The position numbers and the translations under genes were made by a program. The notes below the pieces were generated by a model. The model was not told the DNA's origin. It saw nothing but the letters and a program-made list of their open reading frames with translations, and did no database searches. Source: EX4572-165 sp002254885 (GTDB lineage: Archaea; Thermoplasmatota; E2; DHVEG-1). From it: a stretch of 14,743 nt of DNA. Shown piece by piece: positions 6,761-14,533 of the stretch (position 1 is its first letter; the number at the start of each line of letters is the position of its first letter). The stretch is taken from positions 1 to 14,743 of the forward strand of contig JAOZSQ010000051.1 of NCBI GenBank assembly GCA_029939595.1. The letters are read 5' to 3'.

Positions 6761-7225
6761 ATGATGCATGTCTGTGTTGGTGGAACATTTAATTTCTTTC
6801 ATAAAGGTCATGAATTACTGTTAAAAACCGCTGTTGAACAAGCAGGAAACAAAGGACATATATTTATTGGGATCGCATCAGGCGACCTTGTAAAAAAGAA
6901 ACAAAAGCTCCGACCTATTGAAGAAAGAAAAAACGATGTAAAATTATTCCTTTCAACTCTTGAAATAAAACCCATTATTGAAATTCAAGCAATCACAGAC
7001 ATGTTCGGTCCGACATTAAAAAAAGATTTCGATGTAATTGTTGTCTCCCCTGAAACAAAAAAGTCCGCTGAATATATCAATCAGACACGGGAAAAAAGGG
7101 GACTTAAAACAATACATATTGTTGAAATTCCTTTTATTTTTGCAGAAGATGGTTCACCAATTCAATCTAGAAGGATTATCGCTGGTGAAATTGATAGATG
7201 TGGAAATATCAAGACAAAACGGTAA
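6761..7225 (+). CDS. coaD: Archaeal phosphopantetheine adenylyltransferase
   Basis: This protein of about 154 residues belongs to the archaeal phosphopantetheine adenylyltransferase family of the nucleotidyltransferase superfamily. It joins ATP and 4'-phosphopantetheine into dephospho-CoA, the next-to-last step of coenzyme A synthesis, in the cytoplasm. The nucleotide-binding signature GGTFNFFHKGH is at residues 7-17. The second family signature appears near the C-terminus as SPIQSRRIIAGEID, corresponding to the ISSxRI-type motif. KLRPIEERKNDV and VSPETKKSAEYIN also match the archaeal family. The start is taken as the ATG at 6761 rather than the upstream TTG at 6755; ATG 6764 is equally possible. 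It is divergent from the surface-protein gene and about 70 bp ahead of the next gene on the same strand. Confidence 0.87.
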   Translation: MMHVCVGGTFNFFHKGHELLLKTAVEQAGNKGHIFIGIASGDLVKKKQKLRPIEERKNDVKLFLSTLEIKPIIEIQAITDMFGPTLKKDFDVIVVSPETKKSAEYINQTREKRGLKTIHIVEIPFIFAEDGSPIQSRRIIAGEIDRCGNIKTKR

Positions 7226-7285
7226 AACGTGAATTAATTTTAAATATGATTGCTTGATTTCATCGGAATACTAACCAAAATAATT

Positions 7286-7290
7286 GGTGG
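7286..7290 (+). promoter_or_regulatory. Ribosome binding site GGTGG deciding the start at 7299
   Basis: GGTGG pairs with the archaeal 16S 3' end and sits 8 nt before the ATG at 7299. This favours that ATG over the in-frame TTG at 7284, which lies upstream of and partly inside this site. Confidence 0.65.
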
Positions 7291-7298
7291 AAAAAATC

Positions 7299-7598
7299 AT
7301 GGTCTATGTAATCTTTGAAGTTAAAAAAGAACAAATAGGTAAAGTCAACGAAATGCTACGAGATGAAGTGGTTAACCGGCAGAGTATTCTTACAAGAGAT
7401 GCAGGTTCCCTTGGCATCGATAAAGATGTCTTTTACACAAAGATTGAAGGAAGTGAAGAAGGCGTAAAACAAGCAGAAGATCTTGCCAAAGAATTCGAAT
7501 TTGTGAAACTCAGCGAAAATGATGCAAAAGAAGTTGATGAAAAGATAAAAAAACAAGAAGAATCAGCTGCTGATGGCATGGGAATGATTTTTGGATAA
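7299..7598 (+). CDS. Small acidic protein, family not recognised
   Basis: I do not recognise this protein of 99 residues. It begins MVYVIFEVKKEQIG, a likely beta strand then helix, and has a second strand-like stretch DVFYTKIEGSEEG followed by a helix (KQAEDLAKEFEFVKL). This alternation could be a small alpha/beta fold of the ferredoxin-like kind, but that is a guess. The C-terminal third is a charged helix (NDAKEVDEKIKKQEES) ending in the glycine- and methionine-containing tail DGMGMIFG. There is no signal peptide, membrane segment or cysteine. A GGTGG ribosome binding site 8 nt before the ATG, together with the codon pattern, makes it a real gene. It follows coaD by 73 bp and may have its own promoter in the TTTTAAATAT near 7240. 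Confidence 0.78.
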   Translation: MVYVIFEVKKEQIGKVNEMLRDEVVNRQSILTRDAGSLGIDKDVFYTKIEGSEEGVKQAEDLAKEFEFVKLSENDAKEVDEKIKKQEESAADGMGMIFG

Positions 7599-7619
7599 AA
7601 ACATTTCTCATTCCAACTC

Positions 7620-7627
7620 TTTTTTTT
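7620..7627 (+). terminator. T-run between convergent genes
   Basis: Eight T residues 21 nt after the stop of the small acidic protein form a likely archaeal transcription terminator. The last two T residues belong to the stop codon (TTA on this strand) of the convergent deacetylase gene. Confidence 0.5.
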
Positions 7628-8633
7628 ATAGATCCCAATAAGGTTTCAAATTTTCTTTTAAGGTTTTTACAACCAATGGTGTTTCAATGGATGAAGGAAC
7701 GTTATCCTCAAAGAACATGGGTTTATCACATAACCTGCTTATCTGTGAGAGGAAACAATTTCCAATAATATCAAGATTATATCCACCTTCAATTGTTAAC
7801 ACAATTTTTGGTTGAATTTCTTGCAACTGTCGAATCATCTCCCCAAAATAATCAATTCCAACATGAAGACCACCTAATTGATCAGAGTAATGTGTATCAT
7901 AACCAGAGGATACAAGAATGATATCAGGTTTGAATTGTTTTGCAATAGGTTTAAAGATTTCATCCATCATCTGTTGAATTGTTTTTTCCCCTGTTTTATG
8001 AGGTAATGGCGCGTTAACCGTGTATCCTTCACCTTTTTTTGTCCCTATTTCATCAATAGCTCCGGTACCTGGAAAATGTGGGCTGAGATGAAATGATTGA
8101 TAGAGCACCTTTTCTGAATCATAAAAAATATCTTGTGTTCCATTGCCATGATGAACATCAGAATCAAAAATAAGAACTCTTTTACCATTTTTAATTAGCT
8201 CTTTTGCAGCAACTGATACATTGTTAAACAAACAGAATCCCATCGACCTGTTTTTTGTTGCATGATGACCCGGGGGCCGCACTAGTGCAAAACCATTATC
8301 TATCAATCCAGAAGATACATCATTACAAAGCTGTACCATCCCTCCTGCCGCAAGTCTAGCAGTATCGAAATCATGACGACACACATAAGTATCAGGATCG
8401 ACCCAAGCTTCCGTTAATTTACTCATTGCTTTTATCTGAAAGACCATTTCTACATCATGAACCGATAAAAGACTATCCTCTGGAAGAATAATTGGATCAA
8501 TTATTTTAACATGATTTCTTAAATCAGAATTGAGTAATGCATCCATCATCACATCAGTTCGTTTTGCATTCTCTGGATGATTTGGGTTATCATGACGGTT
8601 AAAGGTTTTTGAATATACAATTTCAGTGTTCAT
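7626..8633 (-). CDS. Histone deacetylase superfamily amidohydrolase
   Basis: This 335-residue zinc-dependent deacetylase-like protein belongs to the class II HDAC, AcuC and acetylpolyamine amidohydrolase superfamily. The motifs are complete: RPPGHHA (119-125) with the tandem histidines 123-124, GFCLFNN (132-138), the metal site DSDVHHGNGTQ (157-167, ligands D159 and H161), GYDTH (244-248, third ligand D246) and EGGYN (282-286) with the catalytic tyrosine Y285. It should therefore be an active deacetylase. The substrate cannot be read from sequence; acetylated lysines on chromatin proteins such as Alba, polyamines or small acetyl amides are all possible. Start and length are normal for the family. 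It converges with the small acidic gene, with 27 bp between stop codons. Confidence 0.92.
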   Translation of the reverse strand: MNTEIVYSKTFNRHDNPNHPENAKRTDVMMDALLNSDLRNHVKIIDPIILPEDSLLSVHDVEMVFQIKAMSKLTEAWVDPDTYVCRHDFDTARLAAGGMVQLCNDVSSGLIDNGFALVRPPGHHATKNRSMGFCLFNNVSVAAKELIKNGKRVLIFDSDVHHGNGTQDIFYDSEKVLYQSFHLSPHFPGTGAIDEIGTKKGEGYTVNAPLPHKTGEKTIQQMMDEIFKPIAKQFKPDIILVSSGYDTHYSDQLGGLHVGIDYFGEMIRQLQEIQPKIVLTIEGGYNLDIIGNCFLSQISRLCDKPMFFEDNVPSSIETPLVVKTLKENLKPYWDL

Positions 8634-9010
8634 TTAGATCAAAATCAATATCATCATCAAGCATATGTAATTTAGCCCTTTATGCAATAAACTTCCCTAA
8701 AAAGAGAAGGAGATGAAAATGAAACTAAAGGTATGGTATGGCATTACATATACAAACAAGAGTAGCTAAAATTTCCGTTCCCATAATTATGTATGTACAT
8801 TTCAAAAAACTACAGATATTCAATGGTAACGATTTTATGTTTATTACTAATACAACCCATCATGACTTATATCACTGGTTGTTGTGTTTGATGGAAGTAC
8901 AACTAAAGTTAAGAAGAAGAAGTAGTAGTTCAGTTTAAACTACTGTAAAAAAGAAAAGAATATTAAACAAACCCAACATGATATATAAATGATAAAGAGA
9001 CCAGAGACAT
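8634..9010. other. 377-bp region without a convincing gene
   Basis: This region holds the divergent upstream sequences of the deacetylase and the second mntA. It contains a short open frame of 16 codons at 8719-8769 behind a GGAG, a 7-bp inverted repeat (8924-8930 and 8938-8944) and a TATA-like box at 8981. No longer frame looks like a protein. It may be eroded DNA, but I recognise nothing in it. Confidence 0.5.
8981..8990 (+). promoter_or_regulatory. TATA-like box ATATATAAAT before the second mntA
   Basis: This box lies about 25 nt before the ATG at 9011. The usual archaeal spacing would place the transcription start at or just before the ATG, giving a leaderless or very short leader mRNA. 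No Shine-Dalgarno sequence is visible before this start, which agrees. Confidence 0.55.
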
Positions 9011-9430
9011 ATGACGACAACGCATGAAAAAAAAGTTCTCAAACAGAAACTAACTACTTTACTTAGAGGGAAAAAAGGAATTATGTTTGCATATTTATTT
9101 GGTTCAACAGCACGAATGGAAGACAATAAAAAAAGCGATATTGATATTGCCGTGTATCTCACCAAAGATACAATCCAGCATTATCCATTATATCCAGAAT
9201 CCTTGTCGTTATCTCTTGAAAAACAAATAAAAAGATCAATCGATATCCGTGTTTTAAATAATCAAAACCTTCGGTTCCTTCATCAAGTCTTAAAAGATGG
9301 GGAACTACTTTTCAGTAAGAACAATACCAAAAGAGTATTGTTTGAAACTGATGTGTATGACCATTATTTGGATTTTAAGTATTTTATCGATCAATATAAT
9401 CGATTACGACGGGAGCGGTTATCCTCATGA
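9011..9430 (+). CDS. mntA: MntA-type minimal nucleotidyltransferase antitoxin (second pair)
   Basis: This 139-residue MNT-family nucleotidyltransferase has the signature GS at 31-32 and SDID at 42-45, and the third acidic residue D78 in SIDIRVL. All catalytic positions are present. Members of this family AMPylate a tyrosine of the partner HepT toxin and so silence it. The stop overlaps the start of the HepT frame in an ATGA (9427-9430), the classic coupled arrangement. Expression probably comes from the TATA-like box at 8981, giving a nearly leaderless transcript. Sequence similarity to the first MntA is limited to the motifs. The protein looks functional although its target tyrosine codon is a stop in the next gene. 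Confidence 0.9.
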   Translation: MTTTHEKKVLKQKLTTLLRGKKGIMFAYLFGSTARMEDNKKSDIDIAVYLTKDTIQHYPLYPESLSLSLEKQIKRSIDIRVLNNQNLRFLHQVLKDGELLFSKNNTKRVLFETDVYDHYLDFKYFIDQYNRLRRERLSS

Positions 9431-9849
9431 ATGGTATTGACATTATTGAAGGTAAAATTGATATTATTCTTTCAAATCTTGATTATTTAGATGATGTAAA
9501 AACAGTCTCAAAAAAAGATTTTATCTCTTCCTTTGAGAAGGTGCAAGCATCAAAACATTCACTCCAAGAATCCTTTGAAGCATCTCTTGATATCGCTAAT
9601 CATCTTATTTCATCAAATAGTTGGAAGAGAGCAGAAACATATGCAGACATGTTTTTACGATTATTTGAAAATCAGGTTATTAACAAGGGTCTTATGGAAA
9701 AGTTGAGTGCGATGGCACGGTTTAGAAATATTCTTGTTCATCGATAGGGATCTTTTGACGATGAAAGATTATGGCTTATTTTACAAGAGGACATAAGAGA
9801 TATTGCAGTTTTTGTACGGGAAATTGAACGTTTTTTAAAGCACATCTAA
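9427..9849 (+). pseudogene. hepT: HepT-type HEPN toxin interrupted by TAG at its RX4HXY tyrosine (second pair)
   Basis: The frame begins in an ATGA overlap with mntA and reads a normal HepT protein to R100-N-I-L-V-H105-R106; then codon 107 is TAG (9745-9747). The same frame continues without further stops as GSFDDERLWLILQED through ERFLKHI and ends with TAA at 9847-9849. The full reading is 139 sense codons plus the TAG, a typical HepT length. The interrupted codon is exactly the tyrosine of RX4HXY, the residue AMPylated by MntA in studied systems. The active-site R and H remain, but the 106-residue product would lack the C-terminal helix. It is most simply a recent nonsense mutation (TAT or TAC to TAG). 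Readthrough or recoding of TAG as pyrrolysine is possible but unsupported here, and a sequencing error also remains possible. Confidence 0.85.
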
Positions 9850-9936
9850 CTTCGTTGATGATGTTTCTAATAATTATAAGTAATAGCTCATCATTGCAGG
9901 ATACAAACTCTGTATGTTTATAATCTGGGGAGTAAT

Positions 9937-12900
9937 ATGATGGATTCAATGTTACTTGGAATATCGCCTGAAAATCTATATTTTCAAAATAAGAAAATAA
10001 TACCTTTATCAACAATACATAAACCCTATTTTCTTGCATTTACTCAATCAAAAGAGCGGACTAAAACATTACAACAAAAAGTAAAAGATATCTGGGAAAA
10101 AAATACAAATGAATCCTCGCCTCTCGCTTACATCTCGGGTTTTGGAGAAATCGAAACATATCAGAGTTTTTGGAATAAAGATCAAAGCTATGATGTCTTT
10201 AAAGTATATACAACTGAATCCTATCGTGTTCCTGAGGTAAGTAGTCATCTCTTTTTTTATCATGATTTATTTACAGCTGAACACGATATTCCGTATCAAC
10301 AACGAGCACTTGTTGACATTGCAGCGGAACAAAAACATTGGTTGTTTGATAGTAAAGGAAGAAATGAACAGCTTAACATCCTTATTTATGATATTGAAAT
10401 GTCTAATTTTGTTCCAGATAAAACAAACAATCCTATTGAAATTATTGGATATGCTGATGCAAAGATTTCTTTTAACTCCTCCAAAGATTTGACAACTGAA
10501 TCATTTGAGTTTGATATCACTGATACATCATATGACATTAATGATAAAGAAATCATCCAGCTCATTAGCCCATCTATTGATGATGAAATAAAGAGTTTAA
10601 GCAAATTTTGTAAAATTGTTCAAAACTACGATATCATCTCAGGCCATAATATAGTTGGTTTTGATAATCAACAAGTATATGGCCGAATAAAACACCTTTT
10701 AAAATATTATGATTCGCAGATATCACATTCTGAAAAAGACGTTTTTGAAATTTTTTTATCAAAACAATGTCGAACTGATCGTTCCTTTCATTTTGGTGTT
10801 GGATCAGAGGTTGTTCAAATTTATCCTTGTGGATTTGATACGTTTCTAGCGTCAAGAAAATTTTATCCATATTTAGAATCTCATAGCTTAAAGGCATTGG
10901 CACCGTTTTTGGGTGTTGGAGTTGATGACCGGCTTATTTTGTCACCATCTGAAATTAAGATAGATGAAAGAACACTTCGATATAATCGTCAGGATGTCAT
11001 TGAACAAATGCATGTCACAATACATCTTTTACAGCTTGCCCTCCCCCTAGCGTTTACCACATGTATGCCTTTTGAAATGCTTCTTTCCGCAGGTGCTGTT
11101 AACATGTGGGACCATATGGCATTACTTCGAGGTAGTTATCAAAAAAAAATGATTCCACCAACCTGTCGAGTTCATTCCATTGCACCAGTGTTGCTGAAAA
11201 ATTATGTTAATTGTAAGACAAAAGAGGATATTGTTTCTGCTGCGAAAAAAAGAAAAGATGAATTACCAAAAGATTTCACACGTGTTGTCAAATATGGTGT
11301 TGAAATGCCAGATTGGATGCAGTATCCTTATGTCATCCATAATATCAATGCAAGCTCCAATGATGAACGATTAAATTATCATATGCCAGGTGGCATGACA
11401 ATAAAGCCAGATAAAGATGCACATTCTCATTTTATTCCCTGGTATCATGTTGTTGTAGCAGATGTCGGGGCGATGTATCCAACTATTTTAAAGGCATTAA
11501 ATGTAGGTGCAGATACCGTACATTTATGTAAAAAAGATGAAACGCCAGATATGTGGGTCTGGTTTAAGAAACTCCCGCAGCAGTTTTTCAAGAGATATGA
11601 TGTGTTATGGAAACCAGTTTCTGAAATGAAAGAGGAATTTGCCGATAAAGGATATATGATTGGAGTTACAATCGATAAGAAACCTGGTGTTGTAAATAGT
11701 GCAATGACGGGTATTATGAGCATGATATCTAGGATTAAACAAGATCTTAAAGAAGTAAAAAATTCAGGTAATGATGATGAAATAAACCGATTAAAAATGA
11801 TATATCAAAGTGTAAAAGGTGCTCGTAATGCCGGTAGTGTAGATTATTCACAGAGGATTATTCTTGTTAATCCTGAGGGCAAATATGAAAATATTAAAAT
11901 CGGCGATTTTGTAGATAAAACAATTGACAAACATGGATATTTTACTGAAAAAATTAATGGAACTGAATTTGAAATTGCAAATATCAATGAAAACTGGAAA
12001 GCCATCTCAGTGAATAAAAAAGGAATAGTTGAAATCAAAAAAGTAAAACAGGTAGTAAGACACAATTGGAAAGGTAAACTTGTTAAGATTTCAACAAAGA
12101 GCGGATTTACTGTTGTCACTCCAAATCATAGTATATTTACAATAAAAAAAGGGGAAATAAGAGAGATTTCAGCAGATGAAGTAAACGATAATACTTTACT
12201 GATTCATGCAAATAAAATTCCAAATATTGAAATGGATCAAACTATCAATTTAATTGAAAAAATTAATACAACTGGATACTATGGATTCATTAACAAAGAA
12301 AATCTATGTTTTTTCAATGGATTGAAAAACGAACTTTTAAGATTAAATATTAAGACAAATTCCTCAACACCATATTTAAAAATTGACCTTCAAAAATTAA
12401 AAAATATGCAAATACCAGATCATCTATTAAAACATGTTACAATAGGATCAAATGGGCGGAAATCAAGTAGAATTAATTCTAGAATTCCAATTGATGAAAA
12501 ACTTGCAGAATTACTTGGTTATTACATATCTGAGGGACATACCTCAAAAAGGATTAGAAATGGTAATCCATTTTATTACATTACTATCTCCAATTCATCT
12601 ATAAACATGCATGAAAGAATTCAAGCTTTATCCAATGAAATTTTTGGTATTCCAGTATATACATTAGACCGGATGAAAACTGCAAAAATACTTGTATCAA
12701 CTATTCATGCAAAAGTTATTAATCACATTCTTGAAGAGGTTATTAGATGTGGTATAAATAGTAGGAATAAACAAATCCCTCATCAAATTTTATCTTCTTC
12801 AAACTCTGTAAAAAATTCCTTTTTTAAAGCATATATGCAAGGTGATGGTAATTACAAAAATGAAATGCCAAATTCTTACCCATTAGGTAGATATATTACA

Positions 12901-14145
12901 AATAGCAGACTGTTAAATGAAGATCTCTTAACACTTCAGAAACAATTTGGAAATAAAACAAACACCTATTTTAGAAACAGCGACGAGACATACAATACAA
13001 GAATTGTAAATTTTTTCAAGGGAGAAAAAAAAGTTTTAGAAGATTGTTATGCAATTCCGCCTAAAAATATTGAATTTATCGATCCAACTTCAGATTATGT
13101 TTATGATATCAGTGTTGAAGATAATAATAATTTTATTGATGCCAATGGTGGCATTCTTTTACATAACACACACGGCATTCTTGCAGCACCTAATGTTTCT
13201 GGTCGTCAGTTTAATGTTTGGGGTGCTTGTGCTATTACTACAAAGGGACAAGTCATCCTTAATGATACTTTACAGATGTTGCAAAATAAAGATATTCGAG
13301 TAACTTATGGCGATACAGATGGGATTTATTTGGGATGTTCTAATTCGATATCTAAGTTACCTGATTTTTCAAAGGCAGTTGGATTTGAATCAATTCATAA
13401 TACGGATGGTAAATGGTTAACACACCCCAAAGATGCAATCGCTGCAATTAATGAATGTAATGAGAAATGGCAAAGGGAGCTTGATTATCCTGATTTTGAG
13501 TTGGAACCTGAGGTTCATGATGCCATGGTTTTTGTTAAACATAAGAATTATCTTATTTTTGATGAGAAAAATGGAAAGGTTGAGATAATTGCAAAGGGAA
13601 ATAATTTTAAGGGTTCAGATAAAGCAAATATTGCTCGAAAGGCGTTAAAGGATATTATGATTCGTGTATTACATGATATTCCCTCATGGGATTCTGAGGA
13701 TGAAGCACGAAGTATTGTTCAGGAAAGCATTCAGAAACATACACAAGATGTTATATCAAACCTTGATTTCTCAAAGGTTGAACTTAAAGATCTTATTCTT
13801 ATTCAATCAGTGAAGCCCTCAAAGAGATATAAAAAAAATCAGGATGGTTCTTTATCTACATTTGGCCGGCGTTCAAATGCTCTTGAACAGGTTATTAAGG
13901 AAGAAATCACTTCGAGTAGAAAGTTTCGATTTGTTGTGACAAAAAAGTCTTTACCAGGTATTACTAACCCTTCTAAGAGTGGTGTGAAACCGATTGATTT
14001 CATGTATCCTGTTGATCATATTGAAAGTGTTGATGATATTGATCTACTCTGGTATCAGCAGATGATTGAGAACTATATTAAGGGTGCATTTGGTCTTTCA
14101 AATATTCAGAAAACAGAGCAAACGGGTCTTGATGATTGGATGTAA
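9937..14145 (+). CDS. polB: Family B DNA polymerase precursor with intein
   Basis: This 1402-residue precursor contains a 444-residue intein (634-1077); the spliced polymerase would be 958 residues, longer than the roughly 780 of typical archaeal PolB. The 3'-5' proofreading motifs are complete: Exo I YDIE (151-154), Exo II NIVGFD (238-243) and Exo III YNRQD (349-353). Polymerase motif A is DVGAMYPT (509-516). Motif B reads KGARNAG, intein, THG, an unusual version of KxxxNSxYG with H in place of Y. Motif C is YGDTDG (1124-1129). The last residues QTGLDDWM (1395-1402) form a PIP box for the sliding clamp, as in Pyrococcus polymerases. ATGs at 9937 and 9940 are both possible; a GGAG at 9929-9932 has better spacing (7 nt) to the second. 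It should be a replicative or repair polymerase acting with PCNA. Confidence 0.93.
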   Translation: MMDSMLLGISPENLYFQNKKIIPLSTIHKPYFLAFTQSKERTKTLQQKVKDIWEKNTNESSPLAYISGFGEIETYQSFWNKDQSYDVFKVYTTESYRVPEVSSHLFFYHDLFTAEHDIPYQQRALVDIAAEQKHWLFDSKGRNEQLNILIYDIEMSNFVPDKTNNPIEIIGYADAKISFNSSKDLTTESFEFDITDTSYDINDKEIIQLISPSIDDEIKSLSKFCKIVQNYDIISGHNIVGFDNQQVYGRIKHLLKYYDSQISHSEKDVFEIFLSKQCRTDRSFHFGVGSEVVQIYPCGFDTFLASRKFYPYLESHSLKALAPFLGVGVDDRLILSPSEIKIDERTLRYNRQDVIEQMHVTIHLLQLALPLAFTTCMPFEMLLSAGAVNMWDHMALLRGSYQKKMIPPTCRVHSIAPVLLKNYVNCKTKEDIVSAAKKRKDELPKDFTRVVKYGVEMPDWMQYPYVIHNINASSNDERLNYHMPGGMTIKPDKDAHSHFIPWYHVVVADVGAMYPTILKALNVGADTVHLCKKDETPDMWVWFKKLPQQFFKRYDVLWKPVSEMKEEFADKGYMIGVTIDKKPGVVNSAMTGIMSMISRIKQDLKEVKNSGNDDEINRLKMIYQSVKGARNAGSVDYSQRIILVNPEGKYENIKIGDFVDKTIDKHGYFTEKINGTEFEIANINENWKAISVNKKGIVEIKKVKQVVRHNWKGKLVKISTKSGFTVVTPNHSIFTIKKGEIREISADEVNDNTLLIHANKIPNIEMDQTINLIEKINTTGYYGFINKENLCFFNGLKNELLRLNIKTNSSTPYLKIDLQKLKNMQIPDHLLKHVTIGSNGRKSSRINSRIPIDEKLAELLGYYISEGHTSKRIRNGNPFYYITISNSSINMHERIQALSNEIFGIPVYTLDRMKTAKILVSTIHAKVINHILEEVIRCGINSRNKQIPHQILSSSNSVKNSFFKAYMQGDGNYKNEMPNSYPLGRYITNSRLLNEDLLTLQKQFGNKTNTYFRNSDETYNTRIVNFFKGEKKVLEDCYAIPPKNIEFIDPTSDYVYDISVEDNNNFIDANGGILLHNTHGILAAPNVSGRQFNVWGACAITTKGQVILNDTLQMLQNKDIRVTYGDTDGIYLGCSNSISKLPDFSKAVGFESIHNTDGKWLTHPKDAIAAINECNEKWQRELDYPDFELEPEVHDAMVFVKHKNYLIFDEKNGKVEIIAKGNNFKGSDKANIARKALKDIMIRVLHDIPSWDSEDEARSIVQESIQKHTQDVISNLDFSKVELKDLILIQSVKPSKRYKKNQDGSLSTFGRRSNALEQVIKEEITSSRKFRFVVTKKSLPGITNPSKSGVKPIDFMYPVDHIESVDDIDLLWYQQMIENYIKGAFGLSNIQKTEQTGLDDWM
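11836..13167 (+). mobile_element. Intein with LAGLIDADG homing endonuclease in polymerase motif B
   Basis: The intein spans precursor residues 634-1077. It starts with serine (SVDYSQRIILVNPEG, block A) and ends with GGILLHN, and the next extein residue is threonine, so all nucleophiles needed for standard splicing are present. Block B is TPNH (T728, H731). Two LAGLIDADG-type motifs are visible: LLGYYISEG (859-867) and FKAYMQGDG (963-971), each with its acidic residue, so the homing endonuclease may be active. Block F appears as VYDISVEDNNNF near the end. Joining the exteins gives RNAG-THGILAAP, a continuous motif B. Fifteen of 17 arginine codons are AGA or AGG against 9 of 32 in the extein, which suggests a different recent origin. 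Confidence 0.94.
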
Positions 14146-14170
14146 TCTTTCTTTTGATACATCCCCATTT

Positions 14171-14381
14171 TTGGTACATAAGTGTAAAGAATGTCGATAA
14201 TATCTGTACAATAAAGGGTTTAAATGGTTTTTTTCAAAAATATGTATTGATTGTTATGAAAATCGTTGGAATCATCAGTAGTAAAGAAGAAGCGCTTCAA
14301 ATTCAATCAATAGCTAAATTAAGTATTGTTGCTCAACGAGCACGATTTCTAGGGCGAAACGAAAAAAAGCAGAACAATTAA
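14171..14381 (+). pseudogene. Possible decayed zinc-ribbon protein downstream of polB
   Basis: In one frame the sequence reads CKECR, a TAA at 14198-14200, then YLYNKGFKWFFSKICIDCYENRWN, so that four cysteines form C-x2-C-x16-C-x2-C (codons at 14183, 14192, 14243 and 14252). The frame closes at TAG-TAA (14279-14284). An overlapping frame then stays open to 14381 with KEEALQIQSI and RARFLGRNEKK, which looks like the rest of a small basic protein. The simplest reading is a small zinc-ribbon gene broken by one stop and one frameshift. There is no good start codon. The match to any family is not certain, and short AT-rich frames can mislead. Confidence 0.35.
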
Positions 14382-14533
14382 GCTAGCCTTTGTTCTTTTC
14401 CCATTATTTCAAAAATTAAGAATTTATTTTGAGTATTATTAAAGCGATATTTTTTCATTTATTTCCTTTAATTATGGATAATCCAACTTATTACTACGAT
14501 TGGTTTTAATAATAAACAAAATATTGAACTTGC
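14382..14533. other. AT-rich stretch beyond the transposase-like stop codon
   Basis: I see no gene, RNA or clear repeat here. If the transposase-like frame belongs to an insertion sequence, the element's boundary should fall in this stretch. Confidence 0.35.

Noticed and set aside
8719..8769. 16-codon frame behind a GGAG at 8709-8712
   Set aside because: The ribosome site is well spaced, but the peptide is too short to judge and nothing follows it that it could regulate.
8738..8938. 66-codon plus-strand frame
   Set aside because: No ribosome binding site, no recognisable motif, and a low-complexity arginine/serine end that comes from a GAAGAAGAAGTAGTAG repeat.
8924..8944. 7-bp inverted repeat AGTAGTT/AACTACT
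   Set aside because: It is short and AT-rich, is not followed by a T-run, and is too far from the deacetylase end to be a terminator; an operator role for the second mntA is possible but unsupported.
9745..9747. Pyrrolysine insertion as the main explanation of the HepT TAG
   Set aside because: There is no pyl gene or suppressor tRNA in the window, and HepT is not a known pyrrolysine protein; a nonsense mutation is simpler, so recoding is kept only as an alternative.
14136..14381. 81-codon frame overlapping the end of polB
   Set aside because: The first half reads as out-of-frame sequence of the cysteine-rich remnant; only its last part may be protein-derived, so it is covered under the decayed gene.
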